From positions 57,323 through 121,322 of the forward strand of contig NZ_NUGT01000006.1 in NCBI RefSeq assembly GCF_002574545.1: 64,000 bases of DNA. Reading direction: 5' to 3'. A model generated the notes under the pieces. It ran no database searches and was not told where the DNA came from. It saw only the letters and a program-made list of their open reading frames with translations. The DNA is from Bacillus sp. AFS055030. Its GTDB lineage: Bacteria > Bacillota > Bacilli > Bacillales > Bacillaceae_G. This document shows, piece by piece, positions 17,224 to 27,931 of this stretch (position 1 is the first letter of the stretch; the number at the start of each line of letters is the position of its first letter). A program made the translations under genes and the position numbers.

Positions 17224-17895
17224 TTACAATAATGGAAAAATTGATTTAAAATGAGGTAAAGCTGTTTTTTCATAAATCAATTTTCCGTATTCCTCTAATA
17301 CATGTATAGTTACTTTTGAACGATGACCATATTCTAGTAACATTGATGATAAATAATCAACTTGAACTTCATCAAGCGATTCTTCGTCAAATTTAACATA
17401 AAGATAGTAATAATCTTGGAAGGAATAAAGTGTACTTTCAAATGATTCTTGATTAACAGCATGCGATAAAGAAATAATGTCTTCGAGATTTTTAAAGGAT
17501 AGAATAAGTTCAGTTTCCTCTTCATCCATCGATTCAAAAATATCGTCATCATCATCTTCTTCTGAATCATCATCATCATCTACAGAGATAAATGGAATTT
17601 CTAAATTCTTTTCTCCTTCACCTAAATTCACTTCTACTTTTTTGCCGTCTTTAGAAATCACAGCTTTTGTTACAACAACTTCTAAACCCTTGTCTAGTGC
17701 CTGTACCTGAATCCATAGGGGGCCACCAGCAATGAATTCCTCAGTCAAATGCGCTTCATCAATTAATTCCCAGAAAAGCTCTTCACTTCTTTCTCGATCT
17801 AACCATACTTCATCTTTAGAGAAACCTCTCTCCTCGATGTCTAAGTAGGATATGGAGAACTTAAACGTATTTTCATTAATTCTTTCTATTTCCAT
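17224..17895 (-). CDS. mecA: Adaptor protein MecA
   Basis: Adaptor for the ClpCP protease; in B. subtilis it targets ComK and also inhibits Spo0A and biofilm transcription. The 223-residue protein starts MEIERINENTFKF and has the N-terminal substrate-binding domain. A very acidic linker (about residues 106-130, runs of Asp and Glu) follows, then the C-terminal ClpC-binding domain ending PHFKSIFPLL. AGGAGGGGGAAAACAA before ATG 17895 decides the start over a longer frame. Own terminator; divergent from the TerC gene. Confidence 0.95.
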   Translation of the reverse strand: MEIERINENTFKFSISYLDIEERGFSKDEVWLDRERSEELFWELIDEAHLTEEFIAGGPLWIQVQALDKGLEVVVTKAVISKDGKKVEVNLGEGEKNLEIPFISVDDDDDSEEDDDDDIFESMDEEETELILSFKNLEDIISLSHAVNQESFESTLYSFQDYYYLYVKFDEESLDEVQVDYLSSMLLEYGHRSKVTIHVLEEYGKLIYEKTALPHFKSIFPLL

Positions 17896-18211
17896 TTGTT
17901 TTCCCCCTCCTTTAATGAACAACAAGTAATTGCGTTAGACGAAATAGAATAAATAAAGTAAAAGAAATTTATGTTAAATATAAGATTCTGAAATAGTAAA
18001 TTAGAAAAATACTCTTAAAAATTTAGCTTTAATAAGTAAATTTTTATCTATCTTACCATGAAAATTTATTAAATGCGAATAGTAACTACAATTATATTTT
18101 ATGATACAACTTAAAATTTTGGAAATAAAATTCACCTATTTTTTAAAAATCATCATATACCTATTAATATTAGGACAATCATTTAAAGCTTTTAATAAGA
18201 GAGGTGAATTC

Positions 18212-18886
18212 ATGATAGATCTTCATTACATATGGTCCTTTTTAATGATTGTTATTATAGACATTGTTTTAGGTGGAGATAATGCTATTGTCATTGCATT
18301 AGCATGTAGAAAATTACCATATAAACAACGTAACATAGCAATAATTTTCGGTAGTATTACCGCAATTGTTTTACGAATAATCCTAACAATATGTGCAATT
18401 TTCATCCTAAAAGTACCATTCTTACATTTAATTGGCGGAATATTACTTTTGTACATAGCTTGCAAACTAATTATTCAGGAGGATGACAACCCCCAAATAA
18501 AGGAGAACTACACAGTTTTCCACGCAATTCGTACAATTGTATTTGCTGATTTAGTTATGGGGATTGATAACGTATTAGCAATAGCTGGGGCATCAAATGG
18601 AAAGCCATCATTAGTCATTTTAGGTCTTTCCATCTCAATTCCAATTATAATTTGGGGAAGTAAAATCGTTTTATGGTTTTTAGAAAGATATCCAATATTG
18701 AGTTTCGTAGGGGCTTCTGTTCTTTCAATAACAGCTAGTAAAATGTTAGTAGACGAGCCATTTATCAATCAATATATAAACGGGCGGAATGATGTGGAAT
18801 TGATTGTCGGTTCATCTTGTATAATCTTTACGATTATTATAGGTTATTATTTTAATAATATTCGGTACCGAAAGCGACCATCCTAA
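18212..18886 (+). CDS. yjbE: TerC-family membrane protein (YjbE-like)
   Basis: A 224-residue integral membrane protein with about seven helices and the two TerC signatures: IVLGGDNAIVIALA (about 19-32) and DLVMGIDNVLAIAGA (about 112-126), whose acidic residues line the ion path. TerC-family members in Bacilli export manganese or supply it to extracytoplasmic enzymes; YjbE sits at this locus in B. subtilis. GAGAGGTGAATTC precedes ATG 18212. No yybP-ykoY-type riboswitch was recognised upstream. Confidence 0.88.
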   Translation: MIDLHYIWSFLMIVIIDIVLGGDNAIVIALACRKLPYKQRNIAIIFGSITAIVLRIILTICAIFILKVPFLHLIGGILLLYIACKLIIQEDDNPQIKENYTVFHAIRTIVFADLVMGIDNVLAIAGASNGKPSLVILGLSISIPIIIWGSKIVLWFLERYPILSFVGASVLSITASKMLVDEPFINQYINGRNDVELIVGSSCIIFTIIIGYYFNNIRYRKRPS

Positions 18887-18894
18887 TTGTTAAA

Positions 18895-18937
18895 AAAAAG
18901 CTGTAAAAAGTATGCATTTAACTTTTTACAGCTTTTT
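18895..18937 (+). terminator. Terminator after yjbE
   Basis: A 17-bp near-perfect stem AAAAAGCTGTAAAAAGT/ACTTTTTACAGCTTTTT, usable from both strands and shared with convergent spxA. Confidence 0.9.
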
Positions 18938-19021
18938 ATATAATATGAATAAGTATTTGTTCGATATGATTGAGAATCTTAATCAAGAATTGTAATTAAT
19001 TTCACAATTCAAAACGCAGAT

Positions 19022-19420
19022 TTACTCATTAACTAGTCGTTGCGCTTCACGCAATTGATATGTGCGAACTGAACGTGGTAAAAATCTTCTAATTTCATCT
19101 TCATTATAACCAACTTGTAAACGTTTCTCATCAATAATAATCGGTCTTCTAAGTAAACCAGGATATTTTTGAATGATTTCATATAAGTCTTGTAAAGGAA
19201 GACTTTCTAAGTCTACGTTTAATTCTTGGAAAATTTTTGATCTTGTTGATATAATTTCATCAGTACCACTTTCAGTCATTCGTAAAATTTGTTTAATCTC
19301 ATTAATTGATAATGGTTCTGAAAAAATATTTCTTTCTTTATAAGGAATATTATTATCTTCTAGCCACATTTTTGCTTTACGACAAGACGTACAACTTGGT
19401 GAATTATACAAAATTACCAT
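19022..19420 (-). CDS. spxA: Transcriptional regulator Spx
   Basis: An ArsC-like regulator that binds the RNA polymerase alpha C-terminal domain and activates thiol-stress genes. The redox switch CTSC is at residues 10-13 (Cys10, Cys13). The LLRRPIIID segment carries the Arg-Pro-Ile conserved in Spx. Length 132 matches B. subtilis Spx (131). GGGGGGAGAGC precedes the ATG. Its proteolytic adaptor spxH and the ClpC adaptor mecA are in the same window. Confidence 0.96.
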   Translation of the reverse strand: MVILYNSPSCTSCRKAKMWLEDNNIPYKERNIFSEPLSINEIKQILRMTESGTDEIISTRSKIFQELNVDLESLPLQDLYEIIQKYPGLLRRPIIIDEKRLQVGYNEDEIRRFLPRSVRTYQLREAQRLVNE

Positions 19421-19831
19421 TTTGCTCTCCCCCTATCTACTCTTTTTAAAAAAAGTAATATAGTTATGTGTATTAATTTATAAGAATTGGTTAATTATAA
19501 TAAGTTTAATCTACACCATATGTTCACATTATACAGTATTGCAGAAAATAAATATATACAAATTTGTAAAAAAATTTAAAAAAACCTATACAAAAGGTGT
19601 ACATTTTTCAGTTAATTAATACGTTAAATTTTAGGCAAATTTCTTGGATCAATTAACTTATGTGGATGCTTATTTTAACAAAATAAACCAATTAAAAAGT
19701 TACATTTATAAAGTTAGGAAGAAATTAACAGCTCAAAAATAATTATTTGGAAAAAGCCGAATTATTCTTTCTATTTCACCAAATATTTAATACAATAATA
19801 TTAACGCTTACATTCCTAGGAGGCTAATCTT
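19421..19831. other. Divergent intergenic region upstream of spxA
   Basis: About 410 very AT-rich bases holding the promoter(s) of spxA (minus) and the small gene at 19832 (plus). No gene with a credible ribosome-binding site seen. In B. subtilis spxA has several regulated promoters, so the length may reflect control. Confidence 0.5.
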
Positions 19832-20035
19832 ATGGCAGCTTACATAACTGATTTATTGATTGTTGCAGTGTTAGTAATTGGAATTACTGCACTTAATGGT
19901 GTGTTTACAAACGCGATCGGCGAAAAAATATTTGGTAGAAGTAAAAGAACTAAATTTGTTGATATGTCTGATAAAATGTCTGCAAACTTCAAACAAATTG
20001 GTGGCCAAGGTAAGTTCCGTAAAAAAACTTACTAA
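19832..20035 (+). CDS. Small single-span membrane protein, unknown
   Basis: A 67-residue protein. One hydrophobic helix (about residues 6-27, DLLIVAVLVIGITALNGVF) is followed by a strongly basic cytosolic tail with GRSKRTKF and GKFRKKTY. AGGAGGCTAATCTT is a strong ribosome-binding site, and a weak terminator follows. I do not recognise the family. B. subtilis has yjbB and yjbC in this interval, and this is neither. Confidence 0.7.
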   Translation: MAAYITDLLIVAVLVIGITALNGVFTNAIGEKIFGRSKRTKFVDMSDKMSANFKQIGGQGKFRKKTY

Positions 20036-20063
20036 GAACAGTATGATAAGAAAATTTACGAAT

Positions 20064-20090
20064 AAAAAAGGGCAAAGGCTCTTTTTTTTT
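20064..20090 (+). terminator. Weak terminator after small membrane protein
   Basis: AAAAAAGGGC/GCTCTTTTTT imperfect stem followed by a T run. Confidence 0.5.
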
Positions 20091-20302
20091 GCCTTAATAA
20101 GGGTAAGTGTATAACCATTGTAGAATTAAATAAGGGCAGGGATCTGAAATACCATTACCTTATACGAGTACTTGATTGATAATCCATTCTTATTTTTCTT
20201 CCTAATGCTCAACTTATGAGGAACCATTTTGATTCTTTATGCTACTTTACTTCAACATGACCCTTTCACGAGGAACATAGCACCCTCTTTAACTCCTTAA
20301 TC

Positions 20303-20340
20303 AAAAAAATCCTAGTGACTAAACTCACTAGGATTTTTTA
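20303..20340 (-). terminator. Terminator of the opp operon
   Basis: AAATCCTAGTGA/TCACTAGGATTT stem with a T run on the minus strand, immediately after the oppF stop. Confidence 0.92.
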
Positions 20341-21276
20341 TTATTTATACATTTGTTGATAATTTTTAAATTCTGCTTCAGAGCAAAGTACGAAATGTCC
20401 AGGACGAACTTCACGTAATTTTGGTTGTTCGTTTGAATAATCGTGTTGTTTTGGATCATAAACGATACGTTTACGATTGCGCTCATAATCAGGATCTGGA
20501 AGCGGAATTGCTGATAATAAAGATTTTGTGTACGGATGCATTGGGTAATCATATAATTCATTACTATCCGCAAGTTCAACAATTTTACCGTGGTACATTA
20601 CACCGATACGGTCACTAATGTACTTAACCATTGATAAGTCATGGGCGATAAATAAATAGGTTAAACCTTTTTCCTTTTGAAGCTTTCTCATTAAGTTAAC
20701 AACCTGAGCTTGGATTGACACGTCAAGAGCTGAGATTGGCTCATCAGCGATAATAAAGTCTGGTTGTACAGCAAGTGCTCTAGCAATACCGATACGTTGT
20801 CGTTGTCCACCTGAGAATTCATGTGGGAAACGGTTTGCGTGTTCTTTATTTAAACCTACTGTTTCAAGTAAGTCATAAACCATTTTCATTCGCTCTTCTC
20901 TGTTACGAGCTAAGCCATGAATATCAATACCTTCTGCAATGATATCTGCTACTTTCATACGCGGGTTTAGTGAAGCGTATGGATCTTGGAAAATCATTTG
21001 CATACGACGGTTAAACTGCTTTAACTCTTTACGACTTTTCTTACCATGTACATCTTCACCATCGAAAATTACTTGTCCATCAGTCGCATCATATAAACGA
21101 ATGATTGAGCGTCCAGTAGTAGATTTACCAGAACCTGATTCACCTACTAAACCGAAAGTTTCTCCACGGAAAATGTCAAATGTAACATCGTCGATTGCTT
21201 TAACAGTCGTTTTCCCTGTAGTAAAGTATTGTTTTAAATTTTTAACTTCAACTAATTTTTCAACTTTATTTGACAT
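20341..21276 (-). CDS. oppF: Oligopeptide ABC transporter ATPase OppF
   Basis: One of two ATPases energising oligopeptide uptake. The 311 residues contain Walker A GESGSGKST, the FSGGQRQRIGIARAL signature, Walker B FIIADEPIS and the C-terminal oligopeptide/dipeptide extension (HPYTKSLLSAIPLPDPD). Its start overlaps the end of oppD by 11 bases, so translation is probably coupled. Last gene of the oppBCDF operon. Confidence 0.95.
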   Translation of the reverse strand: MSNKVEKLVEVKNLKQYFTTGKTTVKAIDDVTFDIFRGETFGLVGESGSGKSTTGRSIIRLYDATDGQVIFDGEDVHGKKSRKELKQFNRRMQMIFQDPYASLNPRMKVADIIAEGIDIHGLARNREERMKMVYDLLETVGLNKEHANRFPHEFSGGQRQRIGIARALAVQPDFIIADEPISALDVSIQAQVVNLMRKLQKEKGLTYLFIAHDLSMVKYISDRIGVMYHGKIVELADSNELYDYPMHPYTKSLLSAIPLPDPDYERNRKRIVYDPKQHDYSNEQPKLREVRPGHFVLCSEAEFKNYQQMYK

Positions 21277-22315
21277 TTACTGCACCTTCCTTCATTCGTT
21301 GAATACGCTTCATAACGGCTTCAGGTGGGTCAACTTTTGGAGCGTCCTCATGTAATAGCCATGTTGCAGCGTAGTGTGTATCAGACACTTTAAACATAGG
21401 AGGTTCCATTTCAAAGTCAATTTTTAAAGCATTTGGGTTACGTGGTGCAAACGCATCACCTTTTGGAGGATTTAATAGATCTGGTGGTGTACCAGGAATT
21501 GCTACTAATTCTGCTCCTTGTTCATTATCTAAATCTGGCATAGAAGCTAAAAGACCCCAAGTGTAAGGATGTTTTGGATTGTAGAAAATATCGTCTACAG
21601 TTCCCATTTCCACTACTCTACCTGCATACATAACTGCAACCTTATCAGCAACGTTTGCAACTACACCTAAATCATGTGTAATAAAGATAATTGCTGAATC
21701 AGTTTTTCTTTGAATATCTTTCATTAACTCAAGAATTTGAGCTTGAATTGTAACGTCAAGAGCTGTTGTTGGCTCATCGGCGATTAATAATTTCGGATTA
21801 CATGCTAACGCCATCGCAATAACAACACGTTGTCTCATACCGCCTGAGAATTGGTGTGGATATTGTTTAAAACGAGCTTCAGCATTTGGAATACCTACAA
21901 GATTTATTAATTCTAAAGCAATTTTCTTTGCCTCAGTTTTACTCATTTTTTGGTGCTTAATTAGACCTTCTGTTATTTGATATCCAATTGTTAATACTGG
22001 ATTTAAAGAAGTCATCGGATCTTGGAAAATCATTGAGATTTCTTTTCCACGGATATTTTGCATTTCTTTTTCGCTTAATTTAGCTAAATCTTTTCCATCG
22101 AATAAGATTTCACCGCTTTTAATTTTTCCTGGAGGGTTTGGAATTAACCCCATTAATGCTTTTGATGTAACTGATTTACCTGAACCAGATTCACCTACAA
22201 TTGCTAATGTCTCACCTTTTTTAAGATCAAATGAAACTCCGCGTACTGCTTGAACTTCACCAGCATGAGTATAAAAGGAGACACACAGATCTTTTACTTC
22301 TAATAATTTACTCAT
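21266..22315 (-). CDS. oppD: Oligopeptide ABC transporter ATPase OppD
   Basis: A 349-residue ABC ATPase with GESGSGKSV Walker A, FSGGMRQRVVIAMAL signature, LLIADEPTT Walker B and the OppD/DppD C-terminal region (HPYTWGLLASMPDLD). It heterodimerises with OppF on the OppBC channel. A ribosome-binding site AAGGGAGAATGAACG lies upstream. Sits between oppC and oppF on the minus strand. Confidence 0.95.
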   Translation of the reverse strand: MSKLLEVKDLCVSFYTHAGEVQAVRGVSFDLKKGETLAIVGESGSGKSVTSKALMGLIPNPPGKIKSGEILFDGKDLAKLSEKEMQNIRGKEISMIFQDPMTSLNPVLTIGYQITEGLIKHQKMSKTEAKKIALELINLVGIPNAEARFKQYPHQFSGGMRQRVVIAMALACNPKLLIADEPTTALDVTIQAQILELMKDIQRKTDSAIIFITHDLGVVANVADKVAVMYAGRVVEMGTVDDIFYNPKHPYTWGLLASMPDLDNEQGAELVAIPGTPPDLLNPPKGDAFAPRNPNALKIDFEMEPPMFKVSDTHYAATWLLHEDAPKVDPPEAVMKRIQRMKEGAVNVK

Positions 22316-22335
22316 CGTTCATTCTCCCTTCAAAA

Positions 22336-23358
22336 TTACTTACTCATTTTTGGATCTAAAGCGTCGCGTAATCCGTCAGCAATTAAGTTGAAACTTAAGA
22401 TTAATAAACTGATTACAATCGCTGGAATAATCATCATATGAGGGAAAGTTTGTAATGATTTAAAACCATCACTTACTAAAGATCCTAATGATGCTTTTGG
22501 TGGTGCAATACCTAAACCGATGAAGCTTAAGAATGCTTCAGCAAAGATTGCACTTGGAATTGTAAACATCATCATTACGATGATTGGACCCATAATATTT
22601 GGAATTAAGTGTTTTGCAATTAATTGAGTATTTGTAGCACCTAATGTTCTTGAAGCTAAAACGAACTCTTGATTTTTTAATTTTAACATTTGACCACGAA
22701 CGATTCGGGACATACCTACCCAGCCTGTGATTACCATCGCTAGTGCGATTGAAAGGATACCCGGGTTTTTAAATATTAAGATGAATAGGATTACTACGAT
22801 TAAATAAGGAACACCCATTAATACTTCGGCAATACGCTGCATGATTGTATCAGTTCGACCACCAAAGAATCCTGAGATCCCTCCAAAAGTAACACCAATT
22901 ACCATATCAATTACTGCCGCTAATAAACCGATTAGGATTGATACTCGAGCACCAGCCCAAGTTCTTGTGAAAATATCACGACCTAAATCATCAGTACCAA
23001 ACCAGTAATTTTCTTTAATATTTTTGTTTTTATAAACATCGTTTCCATATTGATCAATTCCGTCAAATGGTAGGAATTTTACATTTTCTAAAACACCAAT
23101 TTTTGGTGGTAGTTTTGATCTTTTTAAGTCTTGGTCTTTATACGAGTGACCACTCATCATTGGACCGAATAATGTGAAGATTAATAAAATGCCAAGGATA
23201 ATAAATCCTAACATTGCACCTTTGTTTTTTACAAAACGTCTTCTTGCATCTTTCCAGAAAGAATCCGAAGGTCTTGAAATTTTATCTGCATTATTCAAAT
23301 CTACGTTTGCAGGTTGGAATAAATCAGATGAAATTTTTTGAGCTGTGTTGTTGTTCAT
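22336..23358 (-). CDS. oppC: Oligopeptide ABC transporter permease OppC
   Basis: A 340-residue permease. The N-terminal cytosolic segment is followed by one helix, a periplasmic-side loop (about 75-120) and a five-helix BPD_transp_1 domain. The EAA loop reads ASRTLGATNTQLIAKHLIPN. Starts with AGGAGGTAAATA upstream, 4 bases after the oppB stop. Confidence 0.94.
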   Translation of the reverse strand: MNNNTAQKISSDLFQPANVDLNNADKISRPSDSFWKDARRRFVKNKGAMLGFIILGILLIFTLFGPMMSGHSYKDQDLKRSKLPPKIGVLENVKFLPFDGIDQYGNDVYKNKNIKENYWFGTDDLGRDIFTRTWAGARVSILIGLLAAVIDMVIGVTFGGISGFFGGRTDTIMQRIAEVLMGVPYLIVVILFILIFKNPGILSIALAMVITGWVGMSRIVRGQMLKLKNQEFVLASRTLGATNTQLIAKHLIPNIMGPIIVMMMFTIPSAIFAEAFLSFIGLGIAPPKASLGSLVSDGFKSLQTFPHMMIIPAIVISLLILSFNLIADGLRDALDPKMSK

Positions 23359-23361
23359 TAT

Positions 23362-24288
23362 TTATTTACCTCCTGCTAAACGGATACGTGGATCAATTAC
23401 ACCGTATAAAATATCTACTAGGAAAATTACGATTAATAATAATGCACTATAGAAAATTGTTGTACCCATAATTAATGAATAGTCATTTGTTTGGATTGAG
23501 TTAACGAATTGAGAACCTAGTCCAGGTACAGCAAACATATTTTCAATAACTAATGTACCAGTCATTAAGTTTACAGCCATTGGGCCTAAAATTGTAATTA
23601 CTGGGATTAATGCGTTTCGTAGCGCGTGTTTTACGATTACGCCTACTTGAGAAATACCTTTTGCTTTTGCTGTAACGATATATTCTGAGTTCATAACTTC
23701 GATTAATTCAGTTCTTGAGAATCGAGCTACTGTTGCTGTAACGAATACTGATAATGCAATTGTTGGTAGTATTGTGTATTTAAAGCTTTCCCAATATGCT
23801 ACCGGGAACAAATGTAATTTTACAGCTAAGTAATACTGTAAAATTGCCCCGAATACGAATGACGGAATCGAAATACCTAAAACTGCTAGAACAGTAGAAC
23901 CATAGTCATATATTGTATTATTTTTCAATGCTGCTACGATACCGAAGATTAATCCGATAAATGTTCCTAATAATAATGCTTGAGCACCTAATTGCGCTGA
24001 TGGACCAATACGAGTTTTAATCATATCAGTTACTTTACGATTATCGTATCTATATGAAACTCCTAAATCTCCCTTAGCTAAATTCTCCATATACTTTGCG
24101 TATTGAACAGGTACTGGCTTGTCTAACCCAAATTTAGCAAAGATAATTTGTTTTTGATCTGGTGTTAATTTTTCTGGGTTTTTTAATGGAGAACCTGGTA
24201 ACAACTTCATTAAGAAAAATGTAACAGTACAAATTAAAAATAGTGTGACAAACATGTAAATAAATCTCTGTAGCACGTAACGTCCCAC
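23362..24288 (-). CDS. oppB: Oligopeptide ABC transporter permease OppB
   Basis: A 308-residue permease, partner of OppC. The N-terminal helix MGRYVLQRFIYMFVTLFLI and the EAA loop TAKAKGISQVGVIVKHALRN are typical. GTG start with AGGGGGGTG upstream. It is the first gene of the transcript. The gene for the binding protein OppA, which normally precedes oppB, is not present in the 790 bases upstream. Confidence 0.94.
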   Translation of the reverse strand: MGRYVLQRFIYMFVTLFLICTVTFFLMKLLPGSPLKNPEKLTPDQKQIIFAKFGLDKPVPVQYAKYMENLAKGDLGVSYRYDNRKVTDMIKTRIGPSAQLGAQALLLGTFIGLIFGIVAALKNNTIYDYGSTVLAVLGISIPSFVFGAILQYYLAVKLHLFPVAYWESFKYTILPTIALSVFVTATVARFSRTELIEVMNSEYIVTAKAKGISQVGVIVKHALRNALIPVITILGPMAVNLMTGTLVIENMFAVPGLGSQFVNSIQTNDYSLIMGTTIFYSALLLIVIFLVDILYGVIDPRIRLAGGK

Positions 24289-24993
24289 AACTGCACCCCC
24301 CTATTAATTTAAAAAATATTTTATTTTTTTTATTTTTTGATAATTCTTTTTGTAAAAATGGAGTATTCGGAACTTTCCACATACTCTTTAATACTGATTA
24401 TAATTTTTTCGATCGATCTAACTACTTGTCCATATTATTCTCAAATATGGGTTTAATCATTTAATCCTTTTTTTGCATTTCATGTAAAATGGTGTAAATT
24501 TTTGCTTAAGCTTTTTTCCCAATAATGTAAGCGTATTCGCAACGAAGCTTTTGGTCAATATTTTTTTTACTGGAAAATTCTAAATTATTATTCTAAACAG
24601 ATTATTTATAATCGTTTTTCTTTTTAGGTTGAGCTCTAAATCCCTTATAAAAAATAGCTTATTTAGATATTTATTCATAAATTTGGTAAAAAAAGAAATG
24701 ATTAATTTATAATTTCAATATATCAAATTTATTTAGCGTAACATATCTCGCAATCCATAATGTATTCCCCCTAAGATGCTATAGAAATGTAGGTTAAAAC
24801 GCAGAAAGTTAATATACAATTCTGAATTTTTATAGTAGAATTTTCGATAAGTATCGATTATTTTCTACAAATTTTATTATACATTTTTATGAGAGTTTTA
24901 CAACAATTTTGACAAATAAATTTAATTATTTATTAAAAATAGATGGAATTGTCTTAAAAATGCTAACAATTTAAAAATATTTACAATGATTTG
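24289..24993. other. Long AT-rich intergenic region upstream of oppB
   Basis: About 700 bases without a supported gene on either strand, in the place where oppA is expected. It holds a cre-like sequence at 24526-24539 and an imperfect palindrome at 24835-24868. No recognisable oppA remnant was found by reading. Confidence 0.6.
24526..24539 (-). promoter_or_regulatory. Possible cre (CcpA) site upstream of opp
   Basis: Read on the minus strand the sequence CGAATACGCTTACA matches the 14-base cre consensus TGWAANCGNTNWCA at all but two specified positions. It lies about 240 bases before oppB, far for simple repression. Confidence 0.25.
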
Positions 24994-25021
24994 TTGAAAC
25001 TGTTTACATTATTATTATAGT
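24994..25021 (+). promoter_or_regulatory. Sigma-A-type promoter of DUF3899 gene
   Basis: TTGAAA (24994-24999), 16 bases, TATAGT (25016-25021), about 58 bases before the start codon. Confidence 0.5.
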
Positions 25022-25078
25022 ATAGCATTATTAAGTCTACAATATATAATTCTTTCCAATAGGAGGATCACAAATTAA

Positions 25079-25453
25079 ATGTCTAAACACTATATCATTG
25101 TCGTATTATCTACCATAGTACTAGCAGCAATTATTTCTCTTACCGAAGGAACTTTAAACTTTTTCCTTCATTTCACAAACGCAATATTCTATATTGGACT
25201 AACATTATTTGTTATTAGTGGTTTTTTATTAATTGTACAAAGTGGATTTTTTAATATCACTCGCTTTGGAATGCGTAAAGTATTCGGTACGAGAGACGAG
25301 CAGATGGCAGAAATGACTGGAGATGAGTCACTTACTGTTAAGAAGGATATGATCTATAGAAGATATAATTTTTCAGTTACAAAACCATTACTGGGAGCTT
25401 CAATCACATTAGTTATCCTATCTTTTTTATTCAGTTTTATGATTATTAAATAA
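25079..25453 (+). CDS. DUF3899 membrane protein
   Basis: A 124-residue membrane protein. Hydrophobic segments lie at about 5-22, 34-58 and 103-123, and a charged cytosolic loop (GMRKVFGTRDEQMAEM...KKDMIYRRYNFS) separates the last two. This layout corresponds to the DUF3899 family found next to trpS/opp in several Bacillus genomes. ATAGGAGGATCACAAATTAA gives a strong ribosome-binding site. Function unknown. Confidence 0.75.
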   Translation: MSKHYIIVVLSTIVLAAIISLTEGTLNFFLHFTNAIFYIGLTLFVISGFLLIVQSGFFNITRFGMRKVFGTRDEQMAEMTGDESLTVKKDMIYRRYNFSVTKPLLGASITLVILSFLFSFMIIK

Positions 25454-25469
25454 ATGATGTATCAACATC

Positions 25470-25498
25470 TTGAAAGTTGAATATAATTAAGATATTAT
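25470..25498 (+). promoter_or_regulatory. Promoter of the trpS T-box transcript
   Basis: TTGAAA (25470-25475), 17 bases, TATTAT (25493-25498), positioned just before the T-box leader. Confidence 0.65.
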
Positions 25499-25519
25499 CT
25501 ATAGAAAGTATATATAAGC

Positions 25520-26796
<1,277 letters not shown>

Positions 26797-26828
26797 TCTT
26801 GGTTTTACGTAAAGTAAAAAAAGTGATC

Positions 26829-26866
26829 GGTGTCTTAAAAAGTGATAGAACTTTAGAGACACCTTT
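26829..26866 (+). terminator. First terminator after trpS
   Basis: GGTGTCT/AGACACC stem with AAAGT/ACTTT inner pairing, then TTTCATTT. Confidence 0.7.
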
Positions 26867-26888
26867 CATTTAGTCAAGTAATAAAAAA

Positions 26889-26928
26889 AACCCACAGGGC
26901 TGATCTAATCACCTTGTGGGTCTTTTTT
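26889..26928 (+). terminator. Second terminator after trpS, bidirectional
   Basis: ACCCACAGGG/CCTTGTGGGT stem with an A run before and T run after, shared with convergent yjbA. Confidence 0.85.
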
Positions 26929-26956
26929 GCTTAGAGGCTATTTTAAATAACCTCTT

Positions 26957-27709
26957 TTAATTTACTTTTTGTTCGTGTTCCATTTCCCATAGTTTTTCAA
27001 AGAATGGTTGACCTTTTACGATTCTTCCGCATAATTGCTCATGTCGCTCTGACCATCCACATTTAATTTCATCATATAATTGGGACCATATATCCTCAAA
27101 TGACAAATCCTGAATTTGTTGATAAGAACTTGGATTCCACTCAGTGTACCAATATCGAATCTCCGAAGGATTTTTTGATGAATGCAGTTGATCTAACGCC
27201 ATAAATAATAACTGCTTTAGTTGTCTTTCTTTTCTTGTGAGTCCGCTCATAATAATTGGCGAAGGTGACAGAATATGATGTTCTTTTGTGTCATCATTGA
27301 CGATGTTTTGAAGATTATAGTGACTTACTTCAATCTCAGCTGTCATATCATACACCATTTGTTCTTGCCTTGGTATTAAACGACTTTTTCGAATTGGGAT
27401 ATTATACCCAATTGTGTCAACCGCTATAATACCATTACCGTCAGTTACTACAAAGCAATAATCTAGCTGAATTCGCTCATGATTCTTTCTTACATAGGAC
27501 TTTTGAAACACTTCAGTTAATAGACCTGATGGAAGCTCTAATAGTTCATTTTCAATATACTGATATAACTCTGGAGTAACCTTAATGACTGGAACTTGGT
27601 CTAATAATTCAACACTATCATCTTTTCTCCATTCAAAAAAATGACAGACATTGTAACCATTTTCTTCACCTTCAAACCAATTGACCCATACATCATGTAA
27701 ATACAACAT
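26957..27709 (-). CDS. yjbA: UPF0736 family protein YjbA
   Basis: A 250-residue soluble protein of the uncharacterised UPF0736/YjbA family, recognised by the N-terminal [27 protein letters not shown] and by its place next to trpS. No signal peptide or membrane segment. GAGGGGTAGTAAATG supports the start. Function is unknown, though a sporulation link has been suggested for the B. subtilis homologue. Confidence 0.88.
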   Translation of the reverse strand: MLYLHDVWVNWFEGEENGYNVCHFFEWRKDDSVELLDQVPVIKVTPELYQYIENELLELPSGLLTEVFQKSYVRKNHERIQLDYCFVVTDGNGIIAVDTIGYNIPIRKSRLIPRQEQMVYDMTAEIEVSHYNLQNIVNDDTKEHHILSPSPIIMSGLTRKERQLKQLLFMALDQLHSSKNPSEIRYWYTEWNPSSYQQIQDLSFEDIWSQLYDEIKCGWSERHEQLCGRIVKGQPFFEKLWEMEHEQKVN

Positions 27710-27931
27710 TTACTACCCCTCACTTCACAACTGTATGTAACTTTCAGTATGGTCAGTGATTCACTAATTTATTCCATTTTCCACTGAATTACAAAAAGTG
27801 TTTAACAAACTGAATGAAATATCGTCAATAAATCATTAAAATATTACAGATTTTAAGCTTCTCTAATCCATAAATACTAAGCCATACATTCTATACAATC
27901 TAATAATCCACTCCGGTAGAATCGTTTGCAT

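Noticed and set aside
17334-17579. Met-rich minus-strand frame inside mecA
   Set aside because: Produced by reading the Asp-codon repeats out of frame.
24289-25078. Degenerate oppA
   Set aside because: No lipobox or SBP-like peptide found in any frame, only short unrelated frames.
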